A DNA stretch of 64,000 bases, taken from assembly GCA_033085395.1 (NCBI GenBank), contig JANQBS010000034.1, forward strand, positions 183,254 through 247,253, written 5' to 3'. Both the position numbers and the translations under genes were made by a program. The notes beneath the pieces were generated by a model, which had not been told where the DNA came from, made no database searches, and saw only the letters and a program-made list of their open reading frames with translations. This document shows positions 21,773 to 33,900 of the stretch, piece after piece. The first letter of the stretch is position 1; each line of letters starts with the position of its first letter. This DNA comes from Xanthoparmelia taractica (taxonomy: Eukaryota > Ascomycota > Lecanoromycetes > Lecanorales > Parmeliaceae).

Positions 21773-22844
21773 ATGGCCCAGCGTATCATGCAACCACAAA
21801 CACTTCAAAAGACACTGAAATCCACGATCCTGCCTATACCGATTGCTGCCGCTCGCCCGGTCGCAATCTCACGATGTCAGACTCGACACAGCTCACACTC
21901 GCCGTTGGGTGCTCCTCCAGCGGCACCAAGAAAGAAGGTTACAATCAATACACTACAAGCCCTCTACAACAAGGATGAGCCTATCACCATGATGACGGCG
22001 CATGATTTCCCGAGTGCTCATGTCGCCGACCATGCTGGTATGGATATGATCCTAGTGGGAGACAGCCTGGCAATGGTCGCATTGGGCATGCAGGATACAA
22101 GCGAGGTAATGCTTGAAGAGATGATACTCCACTGCCGAAGCGTGGCACGGGCTACCAAAGCTGCTTTTACTGTGAGGTTTCCGTAGACCTTGACTCCTAC
22201 GCTTGTGCTCACACTTTCTCTTACAGATCGGCGACCTACCCATGGGCTCCTACGAAATAGCTCCCGAGCAAGCTCTCGAGTCCGCAATCCGAGTTGTGAA
22301 AGAAGGTCGGGTTCAGGGCATCAAACTCGAAGGCGGTCTAGAGATGGCCCCTACGATAGAAAGAATCACACGAGCCGGCATCCCAGTCCTAGGCCACGTC
22401 GGTCTTACGCCCCAGCGTCAAAATGCCCTTGGAGGCTTCCGAGTTCAGGGGAAGACCACTCTCGGCGCCCTCAAAGTTATGGAAGATGCCGAAGCCGTAC
22501 AAGCAGCCGGATGCTTCGCCGTTGTCCTGGAAGCTGTACCCGCCGAGGTAGCCACCCTGGTTACGAAGAAGCTGAAGATCCCTACTATTGGCATTGGTGC
22601 CGGCAATGGGTGCTCGGGACAGGTACTCGTCCAGGTCGATATGTCGGGCAACTTCCCACCAGGCCGCTTTCTCCCCAAGTTCGTTAAGCAATACGGCGAC
22701 GTATGGGGCGAGAGCATGAAAGCCATTCAAGCCTACAAGACTGATGTGAAGAATCGGGCATACCCTGCCCCGGAGCACACCTATCCCATGCCGGAGAAAG
22801 AGCTCGCAGAGTTTGAGAACCTCATTAATTCTAAAAGTTTCTGA
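21773..22844 (+). CDS. panB: Ketopantoate hydroxymethyltransferase (mitochondrial)
   Basis: Two exons, 21773-22171 and 22227-22844, 338 residues. The first 45 residues are Arg/Ser/Ala-rich with few acids, a mitochondrial presequence. The core shows MMTAHDFPSAHVAD, the metal-binding VGDSLAMV, GDLPMGSY, KLEGG, GHVGLTPQ and GIGAG, the ordered motifs of PanB. It transfers a hydroxymethyl group from methylenetetrahydrofolate to alpha-ketoisovalerate, the first committed step to pantothenate and CoA. All expected active-site blocks are intact and length is normal. The 55-base intron falls in AAFT-IGDLPMGS. A fused-looking PPC-decarboxylase domain occurs 5 kb downstream but is probably non-catalytic. 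Confidence 0.95.
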
Positions 22845-23185
22845 TGCCTTTGTCTGCTGTCATTGTACCCTATACCCTACGTCGGTCGTTTGCTTATCTC
22901 ACTGCGCTTTAGCGATCTTCTGGTATATCTCCCTCCACTGTCTAATGATCATTCTGCTTGCATGGTTGGATACTTTTGCTGTTGATCTGGGATAGATGGC
23001 GTTGCATCTAGATGGATAGATAGATGAGCATAGATCCACATCAACGAATCTAAGAATAGACCTTACCTTTCTGTTCCTGCGCCATCGCATCGACTCCATA
23101 GCCCTGCCATAGCCACTTCTGCTCCAAGCTCTTGTATAGTGTTCATGCAATCCTGCAATGCCCTCACGCCCTTTACCCACCCACC
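22845..23185. other. 3'-3' spacer between panB and ATG12
   Basis: Convergent gene ends; no coding signal. Confidence 0.4.
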
Positions 23186-23985
23186 TCATCCAAAAGCAGG
23201 CGTCATGGAATACGACACAATGAGCTGATCATCAGTCTTGAAGCACTGCAAACATCGCGTCAGCGAACTCCTCAACCCCAAACACCCTTTCCCGTCCCCT
23301 CTCCCATCCCCTCTCCTCCCTTCTCCCCCCACCTCAATTTCCCCCTTCTCCTACCCCTACCCCCCCCACATCCATACCAACAAAAAAAAAAAGAAAACTC
23401 ACCCTCCACAACCCCCCAACCCCCTCGTCCAACCCAGGCGCAAACACACTATTCACATAGCAAAACACCCCCCCTACACCCTCTCCTCCTGCCCTTTTAC
23501 TCCCACTTGAACTCCCCCCCCCACCCCCACCGCCCACAGCATCCACCCCCGCCGCCCCCTTCAACTTCCGACTCAAAAACCCAACCACGCTCTCGAACCG
23601 GTTCGCGGAGCTGATTTTGAAAACTTTCTGCCGGAGCTGCGGGGCGGAGCCGACGGGTTGGAAGCGGATCGTTACTGCGCTCGTTATACCGGTCAGTCAG
23701 TCAATCAATCAGTTAGTGAGCGAGCAAGTGAGCAAGTGGGCAAGTGGGTGAGCTGTTTTACTATATAATTCTCTTGGAGAAAAAAAGGGGGGGGGGAGAA
23801 GAAGGCAAACCTTTAGCCGGTACGCCATCGACGTCGTCGCTGGCTTTTGCGAGGGCGGCGGTGGCGTCTTGGGGGAGGGATGTGAGGATTAAAGAGGCGG
23901 AGAGGGGGAGGGGGAGGGTGGCGGCTTCGGGGTCTTCGTCGGGTATTGGGGGGGATAGGGAGGAGTTTGATGGTGAGGGGGGCAT
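23186..23985 (-). CDS. ATG12: Ubiquitin-like autophagy protein Atg12
   Basis: Three exons, 23985-23811, 23674-23403 and 23245-23186, 168 residues. The ubiquitin-like fold is recognisable: VTIRFQPVGSAP, KVFKISSANRFESVVGFL, then FCYVNSVFAPGLDEGVGGLW and the end CFKTDDQLIVSYSMTPAFG, with the C-terminal Gly needed for conjugation. Atg12 is activated by Atg7, carried by Atg10 and joined to Atg5, making the E3-like complex that lipidates Atg8. Odd features: an extra Gly/Ser-rich insert (about residues 95-120) between the first helix and the next strand, and a disordered acidic/Pro N-terminus. Intron 2 is strongly G-rich on the coding strand. Confidence 0.93.
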
Positions 23986-24544
23986 GGTGGTTTGCGTGCG
24001 TGTTAGTAGGAAGAGGAGTGGAGTGGAGTGGAGTGGAGAAAAGGTTGGCCGGGTTGGAAATAAGGTAGAGAGTGAATACTTCTACGGAGTGCAGGTTTGA
24101 TTGGATAGATGGATTCGACAACACAAAATGAATTCATCCAAATCCATTTCATTTCATTTTCATCTCATGTCAACGAATGAGATGAGCAGAAAGGGATTAG
24201 TATAAGACACTGACTGTGTTGCGAGAATTTTGATTAGGCAATCACTTCTACTTATTCCCGTCCCGTCGTCTCCCGATGCAGTAAATGACCAAAAGAAGGC
24301 TCCCTGTAGATGCATGTCAATTATATACAAGCACGCTCGCCATGATGCAGATGCAAGGGTCACCGCAATGCAGAATGGTACAATTAGTAGGCAAAGCAAC
24401 CCCAACCCTTTTGTAAACGCCGAGCCATGGTACAAGGAATGACCGGAGAGAGAACCTCCAAGAACATGATATGCACGCTGTCGTTGGGTATAGTACAATG
24501 GCGTTGCATCAGTCGTAGGTGTAAGCGCATATGCAGCATCGTAT
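23986..24544. other. Intergenic between DBF4 and ATG12
   Basis: Both neighbours are on the minus strand. It holds a GAGTG microsatellite at about 24010-24037 and the ATG12 upstream region. A 180-codon open frame overlapping here is judged a shadow (see rejected). Confidence 0.4.
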
Positions 24545-26786
24545 TCAGAAACCGTTCGAGTCTGGCTCCTTGAGGCGCCGGCCAAGGTGCGCGAGGAGCT
24601 TGTCGAGATCGGTCCAATTGGAGTCTGTGAGTGCGAATTTCCGATGCTGATGTGAAACAATGTGCTGAATGGTGTCATCAGTATTTTCTCCAAGTGTAAC
24701 ATATGGGGAACTCACATCATCAAAGTGCTCATACTTCTTTCGGCAATTCTCACAGTATCCTTCCCTCAAATCCTTCTCCTTCGACTCTTTCTCCTTCACT
24801 GCCTTCTCCAATTGCTTTTCTTTCCTCCGTGGATCCTCAGCCAATACATTATCGTCGTCCTCCTCCGATTGTGTAGATTCTTCATCGATGTGTATTAGAG
24901 TCTCTGGGACCTGTCTCCGATTCTGTCTAGCCATGGGGATGTTCTTCTCGGCTCGAGCTGTACCTGTCGGGTCAATGCTCCTTTGCCGTGTTTGAATACT
25001 GTTAAGAGGTGGTCTAGTGTTCTTCTCTAAGACCTTTCTTTTGAGCCCATGAACTTCCTTGCTCGTGCCAGCCTTCGCGCCAGGGGCGGCTGCAGTGGAA
25101 GAAATCATTTGAGAACGGATTGCAGAGGTAATATTTGATTGCTGTAGGCCTGAAGCTGCCGGCTCCCCCCCGAAGAGTCTGGGCCCAGCATTGGAGACTG
25201 CATCTCGTGCTGCCTTTTTAGGGCTCCGAGACTTTATGGGGGGTGGACAAAACTCCTGAGTTGGCATTTTCGGATTCTTGGCTGGCGGCGGGACGAAAGT
25301 ATTTGGTATATTCCTTTTTTCTTCCAGAGGCCGCTTTTGAGAAGCAGCCATTGCAGCCTCGGCATCAGCGTCCTCTCGAACGGTTGCAGCACGAGTGCGC
25401 GGAGCCGTTCGAGTCTCGGCTTTCGCAAGTGCCTGCTCTCCAGCTCTCGCTTTGTTCTCGGCTTCGAGTTCCTGCCGACTTACGTCTTCAATAAAAGGGC
25501 ATCTTCCGTGGCGCGCCGATCGGAATTGAGGCCATTCTCCCTCTTCCTGGGTTGCCGGTTTGGGATAATCTCTTACCATAATCGGCTTCGTTCTCTCATC
25601 GATGTCTCGAATGTAGATAAAAGGTCCTTTGAATGGAATGACCTCACTCAACGCGACAGTAGGGTCGCGATCTGATGGCCCATTGAGCCTCTCGTTTCGG
25701 AGCATACGGGACAGATCAGGTTCACGTTCGCCTTTAGCGGCAACATTGACTCTCAAACGCGCCGCGTTGCCATTCGAGGCCTGGGGTTCGTTGGGGACAT
25801 CAAACATCGAGTTGACAACTCGGGACAATTTTTCGAGCTGCCACAGCTTTATTCCCATCTCTTTTGCTTTGAGCAATATATCCGTATTTACGGGATTAGC
25901 TTTCCTTGGCTCGACCACATCATTGAAGCCACTGAAGCCTGCCTTCTTGCCTGTAGCCGCTTCAAACGTGAACTTGTTTCGTTGCAACAGTTGTCCTCGA
26001 AATTCATTTTGACGATCTAATAAAGACGGATTTATCGTGCGAGGCTGGGTAGTCGTCTGTGAATTCGCAGACGTAGACGATAGGGTAATGAGGTCGGTTC
26101 CGTCCTTGAGGTCGTGATCGCTTGGGATTGGTCGTGTCGTAACAACATGGGTAACTTCCTTTGAGAAGAATTTCTCCTCTCTCTGGACGAATGAATTATT
26201 AGCAAGCAGCATGACTTTATTCCTTGAACGTGAGGCTTACCGCTCCAAGTGATCGTATCCACTTTGAGCATTTTACTCGAATCTCTTCAGGCAGACTCTC
26301 GAAGTAGAACACGAAGGTTGGAAAGGACCTCTTGTAATGCCTTTGCCATTGTCGGATGTCCTCCAGCGCCTCATGTGACGCCTTCCCTTGTCTTTCTACC
26401 CTTTGCTGTATTCTCTGCTCGATCCTTTCTTCCACCCTCTGTGTAAGGTTTTTCTCTTTCGCTGAAGCCAAAAGCTTTCTCTCAAACGGAGTTGGCTGAG
26501 CACTGATGGTCCTTTTGTTGAAGACTCGTCCTTCTGTGGACTGTAATGCCTGCTTTCTGGGAGAGGCCCGTCGTCCCTCTTCCAGAGCTTGTCTCTTTGC
26601 TCGAGGCTGCCAGTCATAGGGAAGGTCTTCTTGGGCTTCAGTTTGGTCCCTTGAGCGTTTAGATGTTGCAGCGGCAACCGAACGGAAGGGAGAATTTGCA
26701 GCGTTGGGGACGTTCCCAAGAGGTACTCTCTTGGTGGACATGTTGCCGAGCTTATGTGGTGCCGGCGATAATGATATTTCGGCCAT
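24545..26786 (-). CDS. DBF4: Dbf4/Dfp1-type regulatory subunit of Cdc7 kinase
   Basis: Three exons, 26786-26241, 26182-24716 and 24664-24545, 710 residues. Motif N/BRCT-like region: FPTFVFYFESLPEEIR and EKFFSKEVTHVVTTRPIP. Motif M: FKGPFIYIRDIDERTKP with MVRDYP. Motif C zinc finger: YCENCRKKYEHFDD spliced to HIVSHQHRKFA, giving CXXC...HX5H. Dbf4 activates Cdc7 (Hsk1) to phosphorylate MCM and fire replication origins; motif M binds the kinase and motif C completes activation. A 51-base intron (24715-24665) lies inside the zinc finger and is open in frame, so unspliced message would insert 17 residues between its Cys and His pairs. An alternative start at the second Met (26741) may be the true one. 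Confidence 0.9.
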
Positions 26787-27927
26787 ATGTATGTATGTTG
26801 GGCTCCCAAGGTGATTGGGGTAGGTGGTGGGGCTATTGTTTGGCCCGCAACGCGACGTGCTTCACGTCCCGTAGAGACGAGACAGCGGTCATAAAGAATA
26901 CATGATAATCGTGACAGCTTCCTCCAGAGCAATTGTAGCTTTGGAACCTCAGAAAAGAAGGTGAGGTATTGATTGGTTGTTTGTTGTGGTGGAGAGCTCT
27001 GTAATTGCATGTACAAAATGTCTCGGCACCTTCCCGCTCCATTGTTGATGCTCCTTCCTGGCAACCGCCTAATAGCCTAGCGGCTTGGCGTCTACATTTC
27101 CACCTTGTCCATCAACAACAAAGAATCACATCTCATACTTGTCGATTAGTCAAGCAAGACTACCAATGAGTGACACACTGTGCCTTGGTGTCAAGCAACA
27201 AGCTCGAACCTTTTGCTTTGGAGGATGGCTTGGGTTGAAAGCTAGCTCCATTCTGCATCTTCCCTTCATTTTCGTCCATTCATTCCTCAGCTAATCTATT
27301 TGTGAATATATACATACTGTACCTACTTTAGTAAACTCAAGGTAAGCAACATACTAACGAGCAGAAAGTTCATCCCGCGGGAAGGGCTCCACTTAAGGTT
27401 GCCCAACGCACCTGCACCACGATCGTTGAACAATATGAATATAAGACCTGCATCTTTCCATTCGAGCAATGATTGTTGTTCCGCTCTTTGAATGAACTCG
27501 ACAATACTCAAATCATAGCTTCCCTGCCTCTGTAGCAGTTTTCATTGACATCAGTGTCCTTGCTCTTTAAGATACCAGGCGGACAATTGACCACTACACC
27601 ATGCAGACTTTGCAATTGACCCAGTCAGCGATTGGCGCAAGCAATGAAAAATATGCGTGAAGGGTTTGAGTATGGAGTGTAAGTGCCAATGAAGGAGAGT
27701 GCAATGACTTTGGTCAGCTCGCAGGAGGCCATTGAAGGATATGCGGATGGTACGAAGAGACATGTCATCAGCTTCGACTGAGATAATGGCCTTATGTGAC
27801 GACTTCGTGGTTAGCAACGTGCGATTGGTACCTACACTTAGCTTATGCTTCTCTGGTCTTCCCCCGTCGCTTGAGATCTCACCCTATTGTTCCCCATTTC
27901 AACCTCAGATACGAATGAACTTGCTTT
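26787..27927. other. Upstream region of DBF4; no gene recognised
   Basis: About 1.1 kb without coding evidence, between two minus-strand genes. Confidence 0.4.
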
Positions 27928-29643
27928 TCACAGAACCTTAATCTTCATCCACTCACTCGTCCCAACCCCAAGATTCAAACCATTTCGCGCCCACCAAGCC
28001 CTAATCCTATCCTCACCTGATTCTTCCAGACTATCCTCCAACGCCTCCTCAATATCACAAGTCTTGTACTCAACAGTGTACTTACTCTGTTTCCACCACT
28101 CCAGGACATCCATATGTCCGTTCTTCGTCGGGCCGACCAGGACTTGGTTGTCGTATTGCATTTTTGCGCCTTTGCATTCTTTCCAAAGCTGCAGGACGTC
28201 GATGTGGCCGTTCGCAGACGCGATGCGTGCGACAGATGCTTCGTGGCCAAAGGGGATGCCGGAGTTGACCCACCACTGGAGCGTGGCAGCTTGGCCGTTT
28301 TGGGCAGCGTAGACAATGGACTTGCCGACTAGGAGGGGAAAAGACAGCGGGCGGTTAATCTTTGATCCCATGCTACTGGCTCTGGTCGTAGCCTTTTTAG
28401 ATTGAGTGTCATCCGCGATGGCTACATCATAGTCGGTGTGGGGTTCGCTAGTTTGAGGCAATGAGGCCTTGCGCCACCATTCGAGCACTTCGAGATTGCC
28501 TCTTGAGGACGCTTGCTCGAGCGCTGCCTCTGTGTAGCGGAGTGGGAGACGTGATTTGCGCCACCAGTCGAGAACATGGATGAAGCCGGCTTTAGAGGCA
28601 GAGTCGAGAGCTTCGGCGTTGTATTCCTTAGTCAGAAAGGATGGTGAGGTGTGCCACCAGTCCAGGATCGCGACTTGGCCAAAGACTGCAGATGCCTTTG
28701 TTGGGAGCAAGGTATGTCCAAACGTAGACCAGAATAGATCTTTATGATTCGACTCGAGGTAGGAAAGGAGGTCGGTACGCGAGAACTTGATGATGAGCTT
28801 CACACAGAGCCAGGAGAGCCACTTGGGTGTTGGATAAAGCCTGAACCACGAGAGCACCTGATCATAGTTGCCGACCAGCATAGTCCATTCAAGGTCGCCG
28901 AATCGCTGCACATCCACAGAATGGTTGGGCATCTTTGGGACATGCGCCCTCCATTCTGTTGGCATGGGCAAATTGGTATAAACCCCTAAAGATTTGGCGA
29001 CTTCCCAGTCGCCCACGTACTCCATGATCAATGACCAGATTTCTAGAGGTAATTGTACTTGGCTCGGATGAGCGTGAACGGGAGAATGCTGGAGGCTTCC
29101 GGAAACGGGTTCCAGGTCATGGCCAATCGAAATAAGATCCGCCTGATTTTGCACCTCTTGAACGAGATCATCCACTCCTGCCCAATTTGCAGCCGCAAGG
29201 CATGGATCATCCTTGCCATGCCATAGGACAGGCTCGAGGACACGAATCCAATTCCATTTTCTTCTTATTTTGTTTATCTGCTTTCTAGTCATTGGGTTTT
29301 CCCACATGGCAAACGTCATGCCTGGGATCACTAGGATCTTTTTGGAGACATTCCAGGACCTGAGCACCTCGAGCAGGAAATGGTCTGTACCTCCCTGCAA
29401 CATGCTGCTCAGTGAGCCGGCGCTCAGACATGCTATGACAAGTAGGTCAGTCCATTCGACCAACTGATCAGATGGCAGAGCTTTCTCCTGGTCGGTAAGA
29501 CCATTGAATAATACACCATTTCGGCCATTGTAGTACCTCGTTCTGATGTTTTGTCGATTCTGCAAACTGTCGACAATACTCAAGGCGAGGTTAGGATCAT
29601 TTACATAATCTCTGTCCTTGGCGATTAAAACGTTCACTTTCAT
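27928..29643 (-). CDS. Flavoprotein (PPC-decarboxylase-like) domain fused to F-box-like and WW ankyrin-like repeats
   Basis: Intronless, 571 residues. Residues 1-190 follow the HFCD flavoprotein fold: LVEWTDLLVIACLSAGSL, LLEVLRSWNVSKKILVIPG and MTFAMWENPMT, aligned with Hal3/PPCDC. The catalytic His is replaced, the PXMNXXMW signature reads PGMTFAMW (Asn to Thr) and the ACGD Cys region reads LWHGKDD, so PPC decarboxylation is unlikely. Around residue 205 LPLEIWSLIMEYVGDWEVA resembles a truncated F-box. The rest holds five or six repeats of about 33 residues with the signature VLDWWRK or VLEWWRK, the degenerate ankyrin type common in fungal and amoebal proteins. Role unknown; FMN binding without catalysis, linked to protein recognition, is a reasonable guess. 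It is divergent from the phytochrome gene. Confidence 0.8.
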   Translation of the reverse strand: MKVNVLIAKDRDYVNDPNLALSIVDSLQNRQNIRTRYYNGRNGVLFNGLTDQEKALPSDQLVEWTDLLVIACLSAGSLSSMLQGGTDHFLLEVLRSWNVSKKILVIPGMTFAMWENPMTRKQINKIRRKWNWIRVLEPVLWHGKDDPCLAAANWAGVDDLVQEVQNQADLISIGHDLEPVSGSLQHSPVHAHPSQVQLPLEIWSLIMEYVGDWEVAKSLGVYTNLPMPTEWRAHVPKMPNHSVDVQRFGDLEWTMLVGNYDQVLSWFRLYPTPKWLSWLCVKLIIKFSRTDLLSYLESNHKDLFWSTFGHTLLPTKASAVFGQVAILDWWHTSPSFLTKEYNAEALDSASKAGFIHVLDWWRKSRLPLRYTEAALEQASSRGNLEVLEWWRKASLPQTSEPHTDYDVAIADDTQSKKATTRASSMGSKINRPLSFPLLVGKSIVYAAQNGQAATLQWWVNSGIPFGHEASVARIASANGHIDVLQLWKECKGAKMQYDNQVLVGPTKNGHMDVLEWWKQSKYTVEYKTCDIEEALEDSLEESGEDRIRAWWARNGLNLGVGTSEWMKIKVL

Positions 29644-30929
29644 GGTCGGCAGATCAGCTTGTAGTCAAATGCTGGGAGGACTTTGGTATTTCAATCTGTC
29701 TGTAGTTGACACGGAAGCAATGGGGAGGAACTCTTGAGCAGAGCGTTTGAGGCGCTAAAGGTCACAGGAATGGTTGATGGAGCTCTTGATTGATGCAGCA
29801 GCGCAGTCCATCTAAGAACTGGACAGAGTATTCGCTATTGGTACGATAATAGAACTAAGAAAAAGCTCGACCTGATCAATGGCGAAAGGTCAGGAAACAC
29901 CTTTCAGTTGCGGGTGACTTTTTGAAAACCAACGTCACTCCTCGGCTAAGTGAACCACCACCAATCACGTTGAAGTTTGAATGCCTCTAAGGATAGGCTC
30001 TAGACTCATAAAGTATCTGACATTGCCAATTGTTTTGTACTTTATACAGAGTAAAAAGATTGGGAAATCATTTGATCTGGGAGGGGGAAATTTGGTCAGC
30101 TTCTTATTGGCTTACTTGAGAATGGTCGAGTGTGTACAGAAAAGGAATAAATCAGTCAAAGAAATAATTAAATAAATGTATGTATGGCATTCAATTTAAC
30201 CATTATCGTATTTTTCCAAAGACGAATTATTTATTTTATCATGTAACTCCGTAATGTTGCATGATTGCATCGATGTGCTTAGCCAAGGCGTGTGGCTTAG
30301 GGGCAGATAGCATCATCTCATTGGTTATCACATATGCGCTAGCAAGGAAGCTAGGCAGCTTAAAAGTAAGGTAGATCGAGATCTGCCTCATGCAATAATA
30401 CCGCCACACCTCTACTTCTAAATATCAAAACATTCAAAAACTTGATATACTCTCTACCTACCTTAATACAACAATATTCGGCTCAGCGAGTCTGTAACCT
30501 CAATGAGAGCTTCATCGAGGCTCCTCTCATTCTTTACCCACCCAGCAATGCTTATCTAAGTTGTTGTCCTGCGCTTTCCCTATCTCCTCGACCTCCTGCC
30601 ACCACCAACAATCAAGTACCGACCATTGAGTGCCATTGACATTAAAGCCAAGAAAGAGCCGATGGTTAACCATAAACCTGAGGTCAAGCAGGATGTGGTC
30701 GGGCAAATCTGGCTCTACCCCAAAGGTACCCGACTCGCCTACTACGGGGGAATCTTCGCCATCCTCTCCGCATCGACGCTCCTTCTCCGATCCACGCACT
30801 CAAACCCAATTCCCGTGGGGCCCGAAAACAGGGCGCGGACCATGGAGACCTAGCTTGCAAGATGAGGACGGACAGGGTACAAGCTCGCCAATACCCTCAT
30901 CCTCCTCCTCCGAGTCCCCGTTTGGCGCT
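29644..30929. other. Divergent promoter region; phytochrome 5' region
   Basis: About 29,980-30,450 is AT-rich. From 30,450 on there are long open frames in two registers up to the phytochrome start, so upstream exons or a non-ATG extension of the phytochrome cannot be excluded. Confidence 0.4.
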
Positions 30930-33900
30930 ATGAGCCCATCAGCTACGGATCGCGTCTTCCCAATAAGATCTGTGGTATCTGTCGACCCGACACCTACACC
31001 AAGGCCCAGGATAGACACGACTGTTGGAGACGGATTTCCAGGCATGTCTGTACCAAGCAGCACTACCAGCGAAAGCAAGCGTGAATCACGACGGTGCTCC
31101 ACGGGCAGTGCATCAGGACTAAAGTCAAAATCAGAGACAACGATGGCAGATTCGCCCTCGGCACGCCGACGAGAGTCAGGCGTCGAAGTGTTCTCCCCAC
31201 AGGATCCTGACGATCAAGGCACAGCAGCACAAGGTCGAAGAAAACCGTCACCCGGCGAGCGCATGGGGGGAGCAAGGCAGATACAGTCCTTTGCCGACAC
31301 TGCCTCTGTATCATCGCAGACTGCAGACGATGCTCAAAGCGTGGCGGAGTCTGTCAGAAGCCAGGCCGACGATGCTGGAGGCCTCTTAACGGCTCGGTTC
31401 AAGCATGTCGTTACCGAGGGAGGCCATGCAGTTATCATTGGTCGGGACGGCGATACGCTTCAGCGCTGTGAGGACGAACCTATACATATACCGGGTGCTG
31501 TGCAGGGTTTTGGCTTACTCATTGCTCTCCAGGAAATCGAGGAGTGCAAATTCCAAGTCCGAGTCGTCAGCGAGAATTCAAAAAGGATCATCGGCTATAC
31601 CCCAAAACAGTTGTTTGCACTTGAGAATTTTACGGACATTCTTTCCGAGGAGCAAACTGATAACTTTTTGGACCATGTTGATTTTATCAGGGGCGAGGAC
31701 GTTGATCCAGCTACCAACGGACCCGAAGTCTTCACCTTGGCAGTTCGATCGCCTGCAAGAAAGGTGCACAAGATGTGGTGTGCTATGCATTCCAACGAGC
31801 ATAACCGCGAATTGACCATTTGCGAATTTGAATTGGAAGATGATCCCATCAATCCCTTGGTTCCCCTGGGCGAAAGCACCCCAGAGCCTCCGGAAGACAC
31901 ATTGCATAGCGACCCCACTCCAGAAGAGTTTGCGGAGAGTACAGTCAATGCAAGCAAACCATTACGAGTCCTACGAAGCGCAAGGAAACGAAAAGGTGAA
32001 GCCGCAGCGATGGAGGTCTTCAACATCATGTCGCAAGTGCAAGAACAGCTGGCCAGCGCTACGACGCTGGACGCCTTTCTCAAGACTCTAGTTGGCGTTG
32101 TCAAGGAATTGACTGGATTCCATCGGGTCATGATCTATCAGTTTGATCAAGACTGGAATGGAAGAGTGGTGACCGAGCTTGTAGATCCAAGAGCGACTAA
32201 AGATCTATACAAAGGACTGAATTTTCCAGCGTCTGACATTCCCAAGCAGGCTCGAGATCTTTACAAAGTCAACAAAGTGAGGCTGCTGTATGATCGCGAT
32301 CAGGAGACCGCGCGTTTGATGTGTCGAACGGTTGAGGATCTCGAGACCCCACTGGATCTCACTTTTGCCTATCTTCGTGCAATGTCGCCAATCCACATCA
32401 AATACCTCGCAAACATGGCCGTTCGCGCTTCAATGTCAATATCGATCAATGCCTTCAGCGAGCTGTGGGGTCTTATCGCTTGTCACGCCTATGGCTCAAA
32501 GGGGATGCGCGTGTCCTTCCCTATTCGTAAAATGTGCAGACTTGTGGGAGACTCGGCTTCAAGAAACATTGAACGCTTATCGTACGCCTCGCGACTGCAA
32601 GCTCGCAAACTTATCAACACTGTACCAACAGAGGGCAACCCTTCTGGATATATTATTGCCTCCTCGGATGACCTTTTAAAACTTTTCGATGCTGACAGTG
32701 GCCTCCTTTCGATCCGGGATGAGACCAAGATTCTCGGGAAGCTCGAGCAGACACAAGAAGCTCTTGTTATGCTCGAATACCTAAGGCTGAGGAAGCTCAC
32801 TTCAGTAACCAATTCAACTGATATACGGCGAGACTTTCCGGATCTGCGTTATTCACCTGGAATCTCTGTCATCGCTGGGCTAATGCTCGTTCCCCTATCG
32901 GACTCGGGTAGTGATTTTATCGTGTTTTTCAGGAAAGGTCAACTCAGAGAAGTCAAGTGGGCAGGCAATCCTTACGAGAAATTCCTAAAGGAGGGAACAG
33001 AAGGGTACCTTGAACCCAGGAAAAGTTTCAGGACCTGGAGTGAGACTGTTGTTGGCAAATGTCGCGAGTGGACCGAAGAGCAGATTGAGACTGCTGCTGT
33101 TTTATGTTTGGTGTATGGGAAGTTCATTAAAGTTTGGAAGCAAAAGGAAGCTGCATTACAGACCAGCGAACTGACCAGACTCCTACTTGCGAACTCAGCG
33201 CATGAAGTGAGAACACCGTTGAACGCCATTATAAACTACCTCGAGATTGCGCTAGAAGGTGCCATTGACCCAGAAACTCGGGAAAACCTATCCAAGTCAC
33301 ATTCAGCATCCAAGTCGCTCATCTATGTTATCAATGATCTCCTTGATCTGACAAAGACAGAGGAAGGCCACAACTTGATCAAAGATGAGGTTTTTGATCT
33401 GCCTGCTACTGTCAGGGAAGCTACAGATTCGTTTACGGGCGATGCCAAGCGCAAACAAATCGAGTATGCGGTTGTGGAACATCCCGGACTACCTCAATTC
33501 GTAGTGGGTGATCAACGCCGCGTCAGGCAAGCGATCTCTAATGTCACAGCCAATGCTATTCAACACACATCGAACGGTGCTGTCAAGATAGACCTATGGT
33601 TGGCGAACAGCCACGAACAACGCGTAGACATCGATATCGTCGTACAAGATACTGGAGCAGGGATGAGCGCCGAGAAGCTTGATGCATTGTTCAATGACCT
33701 CGAGCAAGTACAGACGGAGAGCGATGAAGGACTACACGAAAAGCTAGTCGGGACTAACAAAGCCATTGAGGGAAAGGGAAACCCTAAAAGAACTCTTGGG
33801 CTCGGTCTCGCACTCGTCGCTCGTATAGTGCGGAACATGAACGGCCAGCTAAGACTCAAATCTGAAGAAGGTAAAGGATCACGTTTCGTGATACAATTAG

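Noticed and set aside
23132..23614. Proline-rich plus-strand frame
   Set aside because: Antisense to ATG12 exon 2 and its G-rich intron; explained by C-rich composition.
24160..24702. 180-codon open frame on the minus strand overlapping the end of DBF4
   Set aside because: It overlaps the conserved zinc-finger exon in another frame and has no family features; treated as a shadow plus chance extension.
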